Assembly: GCF_000011565.2 (NCBI RefSeq)
Contig: NC_005861.2
Location: forward strand, 1,364,001 to 1,428,000
From: Candidatus Protochlamydia amoebophila UWE25
GTDB taxonomy: Bacteria; Chlamydiota; Chlamydiia; Chlamydiales; Parachlamydiaceae
DNA length: 64,000 bases
Direction of reading: 5' to 3'
How positions within the stretch are numbered: position 1 is the stretch's first letter; each line of letters begins with the position of its first letter. Under the pieces are notes generated by a model, which had not been told where the DNA came from, searched no databases, and worked only from the letters and a program-made list of their open reading frames with translations. The translations under genes and the position numbers were made by a program. This document shows, in pieces, positions 45,114 through 53,993 of this stretch.

Positions 45114-45278
45114 ATGAAAAAAATTGCGACCGTTTTAAGTTTATGCTCTCTTTTGTTAATTCTTTCTAGCTGTTATCGTATGCCAGGAGAAAATGAATTT
45201 TCTGTTGTCCCGACGACCAATAATCCTTCTGTGACCTGCGAAAAACCCAATAGTTTTTTACCTGGGCTAGGAAATTAA
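45114..45278 (+). CDS. Small lipoprotein (54 aa)
   Basis: ATG at 45114 opens M-K-K-I-A-T-V-L-S-L-C-S-L-L-L-I-L-S-S-C, a textbook lipoprotein signal peptide with lipobox L-S-S-C, mature Cys at residue 20. The mature part is 35 residues, Asn/Pro-rich, and ends F-L-P-G-L-G-N. Its stop is 1 nt before the ATG of the chaperone-like gene, so the two are translationally coupled. Confidence 0.75.
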   Translation: MKKIATVLSLCSLLLILSSCYRMPGENEFSVVPTTNNPSVTCEKPNSFLPGLGN

Positions 45279-45279
45279 T

Positions 45280-45759
45280 ATGACAACTCCCATTGAAATG
45301 AGCCTAAAGGCTTTATTAACTTCGATGCAGAGAAATCATTACGAAGCTGATATTCAACTCGAAACCGACCAGGTTTATACAATCCTTAAGATTGCAAATA
45401 AAGAGTATCCTTTATTTTTGAGAATTTTTGATGAGGGAAACCTACTTCAATTACTTTTGTTTATTCCCTGCCAAATAGCAAAACCAGTTATTTCTGATAT
45501 GGCTAGACTTCTGCATCTTCTCAATAAAGAGCTTGACGTTCCAGGTTTTGGAATGGACGAAATTGCAGGTGTTGTATTTTATAGACTCATGCTCCCAACA
45601 CCAAACAAAAAAATCGACGAGGAACTCTTATTGGCTTTTCTTAAAACAATTGAGCAAGTTTGTAAAATGTTTGCGACACCTATCGAAGCTGTCGGTTTTG
45701 GCCAAACAACACTTGATGAAATATTGGAAAAAACACGTGAAATGGAGAATGAAAGCTAA
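45280..45759 (+). CDS. Type III secretion chaperone-like protein (chlamydial CT260/Mcsc type)
   Basis: 159 acidic residues, alpha/beta, with S-L-K-A-L-L-T-S-M at the start, Y-P-L-F-L-R-I-F-D-E-G-N-L-L-Q-L-L-L-F-I-P in the middle and L-H-L-L-N-K-E-L-D-V-P-G-F-G-M-D-E, a pattern seen in class I-like type III chaperones and YbjN-like proteins. Size and position directly before a DnaQ-like exonuclease gene match, from memory, the chlamydial chaperone Mcsc and its neighbour. It would bind effectors in the cytosol and bring them to the secretion apparatus. Assignment rests on neighbourhood and overall look, not on alignment. Confidence 0.7.
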   Translation: MTTPIEMSLKALLTSMQRNHYEADIQLETDQVYTILKIANKEYPLFLRIFDEGNLLQLLLFIPCQIAKPVISDMARLLHLLNKELDVPGFGMDEIAGVVFYRLMLPTPNKKIDEELLLAFLKTIEQVCKMFATPIEAVGFGQTTLDEILEKTREMENES

Positions 45760-45762
45760 TCC

Positions 45763-46476
45763 ATGTCTTTAAGAGCGATTTACTATGATACAGAAACGAC
45801 AGGCATAAAACCCGAAAAAGATCGGGTGATTGAAATTGCTGCCTATGACCCTGTTCAAAATCGACGGTTTGAGAAATTCGTTCATCCTGGTTTTCCGATT
45901 CCTCCAGAATCCACCGCTATTCATCATATCACTGATGAAATGGTTGCAAACGCAGGTTCTTTTGCAGATGTCGGGGCAGAATTTGTCGAATTTTGTGCCG
46001 GTGAAGTTGTTTTAATCGCGCATAATAATGACAATTTTGACCTTCATTTTCTACGGCACGAATTTGAGAGGAATCAACTTATTCTTCCAACTCATTGGAA
46101 GTTTCTTGATTCTTTAAAATGGGCACGACGGTACCGATCAGATCTCCCTCGGCATACATTACAGTTTTTAAGAGAAATTTATGGAATAACTGCTAACAAT
46201 GCGCACAGGGCATTAGATGACGTGATTGTTTTAGAAAGAGTTTTTCGCTCAATGGTTGATGATTTAGAAATTCAAGATGTATTTGATTTATTAAATCGCC
46301 CAAGAGCTATCCAACATATGCCTTTTGGCAAACACCAAGGGCAGCCCTTAAATAAAATTCCAAAAAATTATATCTCATGGCTAGCAACGACAGGGGCTTT
46401 TGATAAACCTGAAAATCAAGAACTGAAAGCAAGTTTTGTAAAGCTTGGCTTACTAGAAATGGCAGAATCCATGTGA
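45763..46476 (+). CDS. DnaQ-like 3'-5' exonuclease with C-terminal DUF3820 domain
   Basis: 237 residues. Exo I is Y-Y-D-T-E-T-T-G (Asp and Glu metal ligands), Exo II lies in H-N-N-D-N-F-D-L-H-F-L, and Exo III is H-R-A-L-D-D-V (HxxxxD), the complete DEDDh set. The C-terminal ~55 residues (M-P-F-G-K-H-Q-G-Q-P-L, I-S-W-L-A) are a DUF3820 module typical of stand-alone exonucleases of this type. It probably acts in DNA repair or RNA/DNA trimming rather than as the polymerase III epsilon subunit. It starts 3 nt after the chaperone gene and overlaps the next gene by 4 nt. Confidence 0.92.
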   Translation: MSLRAIYYDTETTGIKPEKDRVIEIAAYDPVQNRRFEKFVHPGFPIPPESTAIHHITDEMVANAGSFADVGAEFVEFCAGEVVLIAHNNDNFDLHFLRHEFERNQLILPTHWKFLDSLKWARRYRSDLPRHTLQFLREIYGITANNAHRALDDVIVLERVFRSMVDDLEIQDVFDLLNRPRAIQHMPFGKHQGQPLNKIPKNYISWLATTGAFDKPENQELKASFVKLGLLEMAESM

Positions 46477-47282
46477 GAATCGGAATTTTAGGATGTGGAT
46501 ATGTTGGTCAAGCTGCCGCAGTTTTCTGGAAAAATCAATCTCATTTTTTAACTGTTACCACACGGCAGATAGAAAAAATCAACTTTCTTCAAACTTTTGC
46601 TCATCAAGTCCATCAATTAACAGATGATAACATTCTTCCTTTTCTAGCTAATCAAGACATTTTATTAGTTTCTGTTGCCGCTGCCTCTTCAAGAGATTAT
46701 CAGAATACTTACTTAGAAACAGCACGGCGCATTATTGAGTTATTACCCCAAACTCCTTCTCTAAAGCAAATAATTTATACTGGAAGTACTTCTGTTTATG
46801 GAGATTTTCAAGGAAACTGGGTTGATGAAACCACGTTACTTAATCCTCTTAATGAACAAAGTTATTGCTTGAGCCAAACAGAACAATTTTTTTTGAAGGC
46901 TCCTAGCTCTGTTAATGTCACAATATTTAGACTTGGCGAAATCTACGGACCTGGTCGGTGGATTACTGATCGCGTTATTAGAATGCACCAATATTCATTT
47001 CCAGGGACGGGAAATCAATTGACTAATGTAATTCATCTCACAGATATTGTCCGAGCATTAGATTTTGCTTTGCAAAATAAATTGCACGGAATTTTTAATC
47101 TCTGTAACGATTTTCATATTCCCCGAAAGCTTTTTTATGAGCAATTACTGCAATCAGCCCATCTTCCTTCCATTCAATGGGATGCTAATAAACCAAGTTT
47201 ACATGGAGGAAACAAAAAAGTTTCTTCCTCAAAATTAAAGAAACTTGGCTTTTCTTTTCTCGAGAATGGCCCAGCTAGATAG
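46473..47282 (+). CDS. NAD-dependent epimerase/dehydratase-like (atypical SDR, YeeZ-type) protein
   Basis: 269 residues starting with GTG that overlaps the exonuclease stop (gtga). The Rossmann start is G-I-L-G-C-G-Y-V-G-Q-A-A-A. The middle has Y-T-G-S-T-S-V-Y-G-D and R-L-G-E-I-Y-G-P-G-R, then N-V-I-H-L-T-D-I-V-R-A and G-I-F-N-L-C-N-D. This layout is the YeeZ/epimerase-like atypical SDR group. The catalytic YxxxK is altered (S-Y-C-L-S-Q-T, with no Lys four residues after Tyr), so it may bind nucleotide without classical epimerase chemistry. Substrate unknown. Last gene of a four-gene operon. Confidence 0.82.
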   Translation: MRIGILGCGYVGQAAAVFWKNQSHFLTVTTRQIEKINFLQTFAHQVHQLTDDNILPFLANQDILLVSVAAASSRDYQNTYLETARRIIELLPQTPSLKQIIYTGSTSVYGDFQGNWVDETTLLNPLNEQSYCLSQTEQFFLKAPSSVNVTIFRLGEIYGPGRWITDRVIRMHQYSFPGTGNQLTNVIHLTDIVRALDFALQNKLHGIFNLCNDFHIPRKLFYEQLLQSAHLPSIQWDANKPSLHGGNKKVSSSKLKKLGFSFLENGPAR

Positions 47283-47308
47283 CTTACATGGATAATTTAA
47301 CGAATTCT

Positions 47309-49249
47309 TTAATGCGTCTGTACTGACTTTTCACTCCTTTGCGTATACATCACGTCCCACATTTTTCTGAAAGAGGGGCAACAATGCAGCAATTCATCTT
47401 TTGTTCCCTCTGCAATCTTTTCTCCATTTTCTAAATAGATGATTTTATCTGCGTCTTCAATTGTCGATAATCGATGTGCAATAATAATTTGTGTTATTTT
47501 GCCACGTTGTTGGTTTAAAGCAGATTTGATATGTGCTTCACTTAATGCATCTAAAGCAGAAGTTGCTTCATCCATAATCAAAATAGGGGCTTTTTTGACA
47601 AGAGCTCTGGCAATAGCTAATCGTTGCTGCTGCCCTCCCGATAAATTCTTTCCCGCCTCCGAAAGTTCTGTTTGATAACCTTCTGACAATTGTTGAATAA
47701 ATTCATCGGCATGTGCAAGCTTCGCAGCTTCTTGAATATCTAGTGGACTAAAAGGCCTACCAAAAGAAATATTTTCAGCAACAGTATCTAAAAATAAAAA
47801 AGGTTTTTGAGGGACAAAGGCCATTTGTTCTCGAAGTGACTTCTGCGTATAGGCAGTTAAGGAGTGACCATCAATTCGTATTTCTCCTTTCTCAATATCA
47901 TATAGACGAGGTAAAAGCTGCGCAATAGTCGATTTTCCAGAACCTGTCGGGCCTACTAATGCAACAGTCTGCCCTTTTTGAATAGTAAAGCTTACTCCTC
48001 TTAGAACCCATTTTGAATCATACCGAAACCAAACTTGGTCAAACTCTATGGTTTCTTCCACATGATTAAGCTCTAACGCTCCATCCTGATTCTTAATCTG
48101 CGGTTGTACATGTAAAACCTCTTGCATTCTTTCTGCGGCAGCAATTCCTTTTTGAATGTGAGTATTTTCTTCTGCAAATTTTTTGATAGGTTCATAAAAA
48201 ACGTAAAGTAAACCACAATAAACAAGAACGTCAGAAACATTTAATTGTAAAATATACAATCCATAAAGAAGTGCCGTCGCTAAAAAAAACATTCCAATTG
48301 TGTGAACAATAGGTCTAGAAGAAAGATCATAACGAGCACTTTTTTGCTCGAGAGCGGCCATTTTTCCATTTTGTTCACGGTATTTTTTCAATGAGAACTC
48401 TTCCATAGCAAAGACTTTGACAGTTTGGATTCCTGCTAAAAAATCAATCAAAACAGAACTGAATATTTCTTGATTCTTTTGAATTTGTTTAGAAATTTTC
48501 TTTACTTTTTTAGCTAAAAAAATAATCGGAAATACAATGAGAGGAAAACCAAAAAAAATAATGAGCGATAATTGCCAAGAAGTGTAAAAACACAAAGTCA
48601 GTGTTGTAAATACTGTAAAGGGAGTTTGTAAATAATTCACTAAACATGCATTCAAAGCTTCGGCAACTAAAGAGGCATCGCCTACGACGCGCGAAGATAA
48701 ACTTCCAATATGATGTTTTTGATAAAATGTCATAGGAAGAGATTGAATATGTTCAAAATAAGCTTGACGTAAATCTCGACTGACTTGAATTGCAACAAGT
48801 CTTGCGGTAAAACGTTGACTAAAAAGAGAGATGGCTTTAAACAAGGCAACTATAATGATAAAAAAAGCTAAAGCTTTCAAACTAGAAGACACAGGAATAA
48901 AATAATCTAAACTTTTTATGACTTTTTCAACGAGATTTTGATTTGTTCCTGTATGTTGATTGAGAAAATGGATTGTATCTTGCAGAGTTATAGTATCTTG
49001 TTCAGGTCCTTCGATTTCTACCCATCTATCTTGCATTTGTTTCCAGCTTACCTCTGTCTGACGTTGTAATTTTCCATCTTTCACAGGGGCAAATAGTTCA
49101 AAAAAATCTGGTCCTTTTCTTGTAATGACCCCAAGCGCGATAACTTCTAACTGAGAGGCAATCGTTAAAAAGATCATTGATAAAATTGTTAGGATAATCA
49201 GAAAACGGTGTTGCTTTCCCATTAATGCTGTTTTCATTAACAAACGCAT
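47309..49249 (-). CDS. msbA: MsbA-like ABC exporter (fused TMD-NBD)
   Basis: 646 residues. A transmembrane domain spans residues ~10-340 with about six helices and an unusually long loop after helix 1 (~35-130: F-F-E-L-F-A-P-V-K-D, T-I-T-L-Q-D-T-I). The nucleotide-binding domain holds Walker A G-P-T-G-S-G-K-S-T (~430), the Q-loop F-V-P-Q-K-P-F, signature L-S-G-G-Q-Q-Q-R (~535), Walker B I-L-I-M-D-E-A-T-S-A-L-D (~553) and the H-loop I-A-H-R-L-S-T. MsbA flips lipid A across the inner membrane; neighbouring accA and the chlamydial gene order favour this over a drug exporter, but substrate is not proven by sequence. Confidence 0.85.
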   Translation of the reverse strand: MRLLMKTALMGKQHRFLIILTILSMIFLTIASQLEVIALGVITRKGPDFFELFAPVKDGKLQRQTEVSWKQMQDRWVEIEGPEQDTITLQDTIHFLNQHTGTNQNLVEKVIKSLDYFIPVSSSLKALAFFIIIVALFKAISLFSQRFTARLVAIQVSRDLRQAYFEHIQSLPMTFYQKHHIGSLSSRVVGDASLVAEALNACLVNYLQTPFTVFTTLTLCFYTSWQLSLIIFFGFPLIVFPIIFLAKKVKKISKQIQKNQEIFSSVLIDFLAGIQTVKVFAMEEFSLKKYREQNGKMAALEQKSARYDLSSRPIVHTIGMFFLATALLYGLYILQLNVSDVLVYCGLLYVFYEPIKKFAEENTHIQKGIAAAERMQEVLHVQPQIKNQDGALELNHVEETIEFDQVWFRYDSKWVLRGVSFTIQKGQTVALVGPTGSGKSTIAQLLPRLYDIEKGEIRIDGHSLTAYTQKSLREQMAFVPQKPFLFLDTVAENISFGRPFSPLDIQEAAKLAHADEFIQQLSEGYQTELSEAGKNLSGGQQQRLAIARALVKKAPILIMDEATSALDALSEAHIKSALNQQRGKITQIIIAHRLSTIEDADKIIYLENGEKIAEGTKDELLHCCPSFRKMWDVMYTQRSEKSVQTH

Positions 49250-49256
49250 AAAACTT

Positions 49257-50207
49257 TTAACCCTCTAAAAATTCTCCCATTTGACGAAATTTCAAATAAC
49301 GTTGTTCAAGTAAAATTTGAGAAGGAATTCGTCTAAGGATATGTAACTGTTCAACTAAAAATTGTTTGACATTTTGGTAAGTTATGTGAGGATCATGATG
49401 AGCTCCACCAAGGGGTTCTTTAATAATACTATCAATGATTTTAAGATTCAAAAGATCTTCAGCATTCAATTTAAGGGCAGAGGCGGCTTCGACGTTTTTA
49501 GAGGCATCCTTCCAAAGGATTGACGCACATCCTTCTGGAGAAATAACGGAATAATAGGCATGTTCTAACATTCCAATGACGTCTCCTATTCCCATTCCAA
49601 GTGCTCCTCCCGAACATCCTTCCCCGATAATTGTAATAATGATTGGAGTATTAATACGCATCATTTCACGAAGATTTCGAGCAATCGCCCATCCTTGGCC
49701 ACGTTCTTCTGCTTCAAGGCCTGGATATGCCCCTGGTGTATCTAAAAGGGAAATAATAGGTAATTGAAATTTCTCAGCCATTTGCATTAAACGTAAAGCT
49801 TTACGAAAGCCCTCAGGATTTAACATTCCAAAGTTTCGATAAACTCGACTCTCTGTATCAAAACCTTTTTCTTGTCCAATAACAACGCATTTGATTCCTC
49901 CAATTTTGGCCAAACCTCCGACAATCGCATGATCTTCTCTGTAACTGCGATCACCAGCCAGTTCTACAAAACTTTCTGAAAGATGGCGAATAAAATCGAC
50001 AGCGTGCGGTCGAGAGGGATGGCGACAAATCATAATTCTTTGCCAAGGGGTCAATTCGGAATAGACATGTTGTTTGAGACTATCTAATTTCTGCTCTAAT
50101 TTTTGAATTTCAACATCAAAAATTGGATTGTCTTGACTTTGTTTTTTGAGGTGCTCAATCGTTTTGATATACTCATGAATTTGCTTTTCATGGGGTAAAA
50201 TATCCAA
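49257..50207 (-). CDS. accA: Acetyl-CoA carboxylase carboxyltransferase subunit alpha
   Basis: 316 residues, full length. With AccD it transfers CO2 from carboxybiotin to acetyl-CoA, the committing step of fatty-acid synthesis. The N-terminal helix set (I-K-T-I-E-H-L-K-K) and [11 protein letters not shown]-x-R-P start the crotonase-like domain. Family motifs include [34 protein letters not shown] and [14 protein letters not shown]. It starts upstream of msbA on the same strand with a 7-bp gap, so they are co-transcribed. Confidence 0.96.
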   Translation of the reverse strand: MDILPHEKQIHEYIKTIEHLKKQSQDNPIFDVEIQKLEQKLDSLKQHVYSELTPWQRIMICRHPSRPHAVDFIRHLSESFVELAGDRSYREDHAIVGGLAKIGGIKCVVIGQEKGFDTESRVYRNFGMLNPEGFRKALRLMQMAEKFQLPIISLLDTPGAYPGLEAEERGQGWAIARNLREMMRINTPIIITIIGEGCSGGALGMGIGDVIGMLEHAYYSVISPEGCASILWKDASKNVEAASALKLNAEDLLNLKIIDSIIKEPLGGAHHDPHITYQNVKQFLVEQLHILRRIPSQILLEQRYLKFRQMGEFLEG

Positions 50208-50266
50208 CGGAGTACTCCTTCCTTTAAAGGTTCTATCTATTTAATTTTTAATAATTTAGGATTTAT

Positions 50267-51244
50267 TTAATCCAGTATTCCTGGTAAGGTCGCCTCAGAA
50301 AAATCTCTAACAATTTCAATTGTTGTTGGCTTAGTCACAATAATTGAAAATAACTCTTCCATATCAGGCGTCGTTAAACGAATGCATCCGTCACTCTGAT
50401 ATTTCCCTACACTATCAATTTGATCCACTGCTAATCCAGATTGATATTCCCAGGGTGTACCATGAATACCGAATCCTTTAGCAGGAGCAGTTGTATGACC
50501 AATTTCTTGCTCGAAAGGAATCCACCTAGTTCCAAAAACAGTAATCATTTCCGTTTTCTTTCCTTGATAAATGCCCATGGATTTCGGTTTATAAGTCGCA
50601 ATGCGATCTCCTAAAGAATATTTTCCTAGAGGTGTTAATAAGCCCGAACTACTAGAAGAATCCAATCTTCCTAATCCCACCGGATACGTTTTGATTAAAA
50701 CAGGTTTTTTTTCATCATCAGCTAAATAATAAAACCACATTTTACAACGAGAGGTATCAACAATGAGGTAAAATTGAATATTTTTATCTTTGCAAAGAAC
50801 GTTAAAACGCTCTCCTTCTGCCAAATCTTGTTTTAAATAATCAGGTTTACCATTAAGACTTCGAGCAATAAAATGTCTTGAGGTTTCAAAATGAGCGGCA
50901 TAATCAGATAACCAAGCAGGGCGACCTTTTTGCCAATTGACGCGACTTTTATACGTAATTGTTTCTACAATGGGTAACTTTGAATCTTTAACGAACAATT
51001 CTTCAATTCGATTAGCTTCAGGAAGCTCGAGCGTTGATAATGAAAAATCGGGAGACCGTGATTGCTGAGCAACTGCCAAAGCAGGGGTAATTACTTGTAT
51101 ATTTTGGTCTAAATCAATTTCAAGAGGAATTTGATTTGACGGTCTTGTAGATACCGGAGTAGAGGAACTCTTAAAAATTGCAGCTATTCCAATCGCTCCA
51201 AAAAGAATAATACAGAGAAAGGCAAGCAATTTGGGTAATGTCAT
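50267..51244 (-). CDS. L,D-transpeptidase (YkuD domain), membrane-anchored
   Basis: 325 residues. Residues ~5-22 form a signal anchor. A linker and LysM-like part (~90-150) precede the YkuD domain. Catalytic motif: His in F-G-I-H-G-T (~256) and S-D-G-C-I-R-L (~284-290) with the nucleophile Cys. Such enzymes make 3-3 peptidoglycan cross-links or attach proteins to the sacculus. Its presence fits the peptidoglycan sacculus of Protochlamydia-type organisms, in contrast to pathogenic chlamydiae with only a thin ring. It lies upstream of accA in the same direction; the 59-bp gap holds accA's aggag. Confidence 0.92.
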   Translation of the reverse strand: MTLPKLLAFLCIILFGAIGIAAIFKSSSTPVSTRPSNQIPLEIDLDQNIQVITPALAVAQQSRSPDFSLSTLELPEANRIEELFVKDSKLPIVETITYKSRVNWQKGRPAWLSDYAAHFETSRHFIARSLNGKPDYLKQDLAEGERFNVLCKDKNIQFYLIVDTSRCKMWFYYLADDEKKPVLIKTYPVGLGRLDSSSSSGLLTPLGKYSLGDRIATYKPKSMGIYQGKKTEMITVFGTRWIPFEQEIGHTTAPAKGFGIHGTPWEYQSGLAVDQIDSVGKYQSDGCIRLTTPDMEELFSIIVTKPTTIEIVRDFSEATLPGILD

Positions 51245-51408
51245 GTATTTAACCTTTTTTCGTCAAATGTAGGCTTAAGAACCTATATTTCTCATTCATG
51301 TTATGAAGTTAAAATCTTTTTGCCAAAAAAGATAAAACCTCTAAGCAAATAAAAAACTTGAGTATTTATTATCTCTATTATTATTCTTTAACACAATAAT
51401 AAAACAAA

Positions 51409-51705
51409 GTGGGTAAATTTAGATTGTACTGCTGGCACTGTGGAACAAAATTACCTGAGTTTTCTCGAGGTAAGCTATCTTTTAGAGAAACATGCGATAA
51501 GTGTGGTTCCGCTTTACATTGTTGCCAAAATTGTAAGTATTATCAACCAGGTCGTTCTAACAATTGTGCCATACCTAAAACAGAATTCGTTTCAGATCGA
51601 CAACTCAATAATTTTTGTGATGAATTTGCTATTCAAAATCTCGTACCTGCTTCATCGCCTAATCAACAATCTAAAAACAAGTTTGAGGATCTCTTTAATC
51701 CATGA
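51409..51705 (+). CDS. Small zinc-ribbon protein (eight cysteines)
   Basis: 98 residues starting at a GTG (no clear ribosome binding site; the first in-frame codon that keeps the motif). Four CxxC pairs occur: C-W-H-C (~8-11), C-D-K-C (~29-32), C-C-Q-N-C (~38-42) and later single Cys residues (N-N-C-A, N-F-C-D-E-F). The pattern fits one or two zinc ribbons. It resembles small conserved bacterial proteins of unknown function with a C-x-x-C-K-Y-Y core. Its end overlaps the convergent gene by 11 nt. Confidence 0.7.
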   Translation: MGKFRLYCWHCGTKLPEFSRGKLSFRETCDKCGSALHCCQNCKYYQPGRSNNCAIPKTEFVSDRQLNNFCDEFAIQNLVPASSPNQQSKNKFEDLFNP

Positions 51706-53245
51706 GATTTTCTTTTGAAAATTCAATTTGCCAATGATAGTTTTTTTGATCTGAGTGAAGAATGTAAGCAATCAAAAAATTAGCTCCCCAAAAATCATGT
51801 TTTCCTGCTAAAGGAATGACCTGTACCGTTCCTTCAAAAGAAGGAATATTCAAATTCAAAGAGGCTGTTTTACTTTCTAAAGAAATCTGTTGTGCATTTC
51901 CCTCATAACGATCAAGTGTCCCTGGTAAAAGTGTTTTTACTCCTTTGATCCGACATTTTTCAGCTTTTGCAAAAAAGCTAAATGCTGTTCCTTCCCAACC
52001 ATCTAAACCTAAAAAAGTGGTTTTTAAATTTAATCGATCTTGCACCAATTCTTGTGTAACCTCAAGCCAGATTCCTCTAAATAATCCGATTTGAAAGGGG
52101 GAAGAAGAAGGTTGATCGACAAGTCTGGTACAGCCTTTTAAACTGAATCCTTGTTTTTTTAATTCAATAATAGATTTACGAAGACCATGATCAGACAAAT
52201 GATTTCCTTCGATTCCAAAACCTAAACATTCACTTAAGGGTAAATATTGAGGGCCAAAATTAACGATTTCTACATCTTTTAATTTGATGCAGCCGAGACC
52301 AGTACGCCCTCCATGCAAAGTACAAACTGTGCATCCATTTGAGGAACGATACCCAACAAGAGATGTCGAAGGATCATAGATATGTTCTGGAAGGGTAAAA
52401 AAAGTAGTTTTTTCCGGCAATCTTTTGAAAAAACTTTCGATCAAAATCCATAATGGATGAATTTTTTTCGAGTAATTTCTGTTTTTTAATTGCTTAGATA
52501 AAGCTTCTAGAGCACTTATAAATTCATTTTCTTCCGTAATAGCGGCTAGGCAATGAAAAAAAAGGTAATAAAGCAATAAATTTTCTTCCGGATCCCCATT
52601 CTGCTCTCTAACAAAAAGTGCTGTAAGAGGTTTATAATTTGCATCTAAAGTATTTAGTTGCCATTTGCCTAAACGAATAAGAGACTTTTTAAGATCATCT
52701 CTTTTTGTCAGATAAACTAAGATACTAAGATAAATACCAAATTCTAGATGATGAGGAATATAAGGAAATGCTTGCCAAGAAGAATACTCTTGCAAGTCAA
52801 TCAAAGCTGCCCCACTTTCAAGCAGGCTAATGCCGACCTCAGGCACAGACATTTTGGTTAGGGCATGATTGAGAGCAACCAAAATTCTAAAATACTGGGA
52901 ATCTTGATTCCATGGTTTCTGCTCAAATAAACGGACTTTTGCCGCCAATTCTTTCCCCGAATTGGAAATACAATAGTTAAGAAGAGTGAGTGTGAGTAAA
53001 TATTTCCAATTTTCTACTGTTTTTTCTGCCGACATTAAGGTCTCATGCCAAGCGCATGTATCAATCAGGTTTTTCAAACAAATAGATTGGTTACTCAGGT
53101 ATTTATGAATAGCTAATTCCAATTCAGAAGGATTTTCTAAATCTTCAACCCTTGCTTCATAATGAGATTGAAGAGGAAGCTTGTCAATCATGAGTGCCGT
53201 ACCCCTTAAATCCTGTGAACAAGACGGGAATGATTCAAATTTCAT
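51695..53245 (-). CDS. Conserved chlamydial protein of unknown function (516 aa)
   Basis: 516 residues, no signal peptide. The first ~300 residues are helical with a W-K-Y-L-L-T-L-T-L-L-N-Y-type repeated pattern. The rest is beta-rich with a short cysteine/glycine segment (G-C-T-V-C-T-L-H-G-G-R-T-G-L-G) around residue 310. Size and helix-then-sheet layout recall the split protein at 40504-42009, perhaps distant relatives of polysaccharide-lyase folds, with no catalytic motif I can name. It lies between the accA/L,D-transpeptidase block and the IHF/HU gene, the position of a chlamydial hypothetical protein in pathogenic species as I recall. Confidence 0.75.
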   Translation of the reverse strand: MKFESFPSCSQDLRGTALMIDKLPLQSHYEARVEDLENPSELELAIHKYLSNQSICLKNLIDTCAWHETLMSAEKTVENWKYLLTLTLLNYCISNSGKELAAKVRLFEQKPWNQDSQYFRILVALNHALTKMSVPEVGISLLESGAALIDLQEYSSWQAFPYIPHHLEFGIYLSILVYLTKRDDLKKSLIRLGKWQLNTLDANYKPLTALFVREQNGDPEENLLLYYLFFHCLAAITEENEFISALEALSKQLKNRNYSKKIHPLWILIESFFKRLPEKTTFFTLPEHIYDPSTSLVGYRSSNGCTVCTLHGGRTGLGCIKLKDVEIVNFGPQYLPLSECLGFGIEGNHLSDHGLRKSIIELKKQGFSLKGCTRLVDQPSSSPFQIGLFRGIWLEVTQELVQDRLNLKTTFLGLDGWEGTAFSFFAKAEKCRIKGVKTLLPGTLDRYEGNAQQISLESKTASLNLNIPSFEGTVQVIPLAGKHDFWGANFLIAYILHSDQKNYHWQIEFSKENLMD

Positions 53246-53334
53246 GTGATCTGGTTAATTAAGCGGATCATGATTCATGTAAACCATGATACATTAGCTA
53301 TGCATAATTTTAACTTGTTTAAATAAATTGTGTT

Positions 53335-53355
53335 ATTGAAACTCAAAGTTTCAAT
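53335..53355 (-). terminator. Small hairpin after the IHF/HU gene
   Basis: Perfect 9-bp stem attgaaact / agtttcaat with a 3-nt loop, 50 nt downstream of the minus-strand IHF/HU stop. It is AT-rich and lacks a T run, so support is moderate. Confidence 0.4.
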
Positions 53356-53405
53356 TACTCAATTTTAAACAAATCCTGTTAATGGAGTTTAATCAAGAAT
53401 ATCTA

Positions 53406-53741
53406 CTAGGAACTAATTTCTGCCAGATAACTTTCTTCCATTTCAACTACCTGCCGCATTTTTTTCCCAGGAGTAAACTTAACAGCTTGGCGAGCAGGAA
53501 TGACAATAGGCACTGCAGCGTTTTTTGGATTACGGCCGATTTTTTGCTTTCTTTCGACAACTTCAAATACCCCAAATTCTCGAAATTCTAGTCGCTCTCC
53601 TTGTGATAAGCAATCTGTGATTTTATCGAGAAAAGCTTGAATTACATGACGAACATCATTAGGATGAATTCCTTTGTCCTGGGATATTGAATTGATCAAT
53701 TTCTTTTTTGTCATTGTGCTCTTCTTTGTACTGGTTGCCAT
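53406..53741 (-). CDS. HU/IHF-family DNA-bending protein
   Basis: 111 residues from the ATG at 53741, chosen because aaggag lies 9 nt upstream; the frame is open to 53768 but that adds only a charged leader without a signal. The HU/IHF core includes T-K-K-K-L-I-N-S-I, V-I-Q-A-F-L-D-K-I, L-E-F-R-E-F-G-V-F-E-V, R-K-Q-K-I-G-R-N-P-K-N (DNA-binding arm with the intercalating Pro) and A-V-K-F-T-P-G-K-K-M-R. Chlamydiae have a single IHF-like protein that bends DNA at promoters. Confidence 0.92.
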   Translation of the reverse strand: MATSTKKSTMTKKKLINSISQDKGIHPNDVRHVIQAFLDKITDCLSQGERLEFREFGVFEVVERKQKIGRNPKNAAVPIVIPARQAVKFTPGKKMRQVVEMEESYLAEISS

Positions 53742-53993
53742 AAGGCCACACTCCTTCATTTTTTTCACTGTTTGCTTAACTTAAGTTTCTTAATATTTTC
53801 TTATCCTTTTGATTTTCAATCAAGTTCTTTTTGCCGTTATTCTCAGCAAAGTATAGGAAAATATCTATATTAGAACCTCATTGAAATATAAAATTTACAC
53901 TTAATACTTTATCATCATTATTGAACGAGTTTTTTTTTATCATTCAATGTTGACGACTTCTTTAAATTATTCTTAAACAAAAAAATCGCTTTT

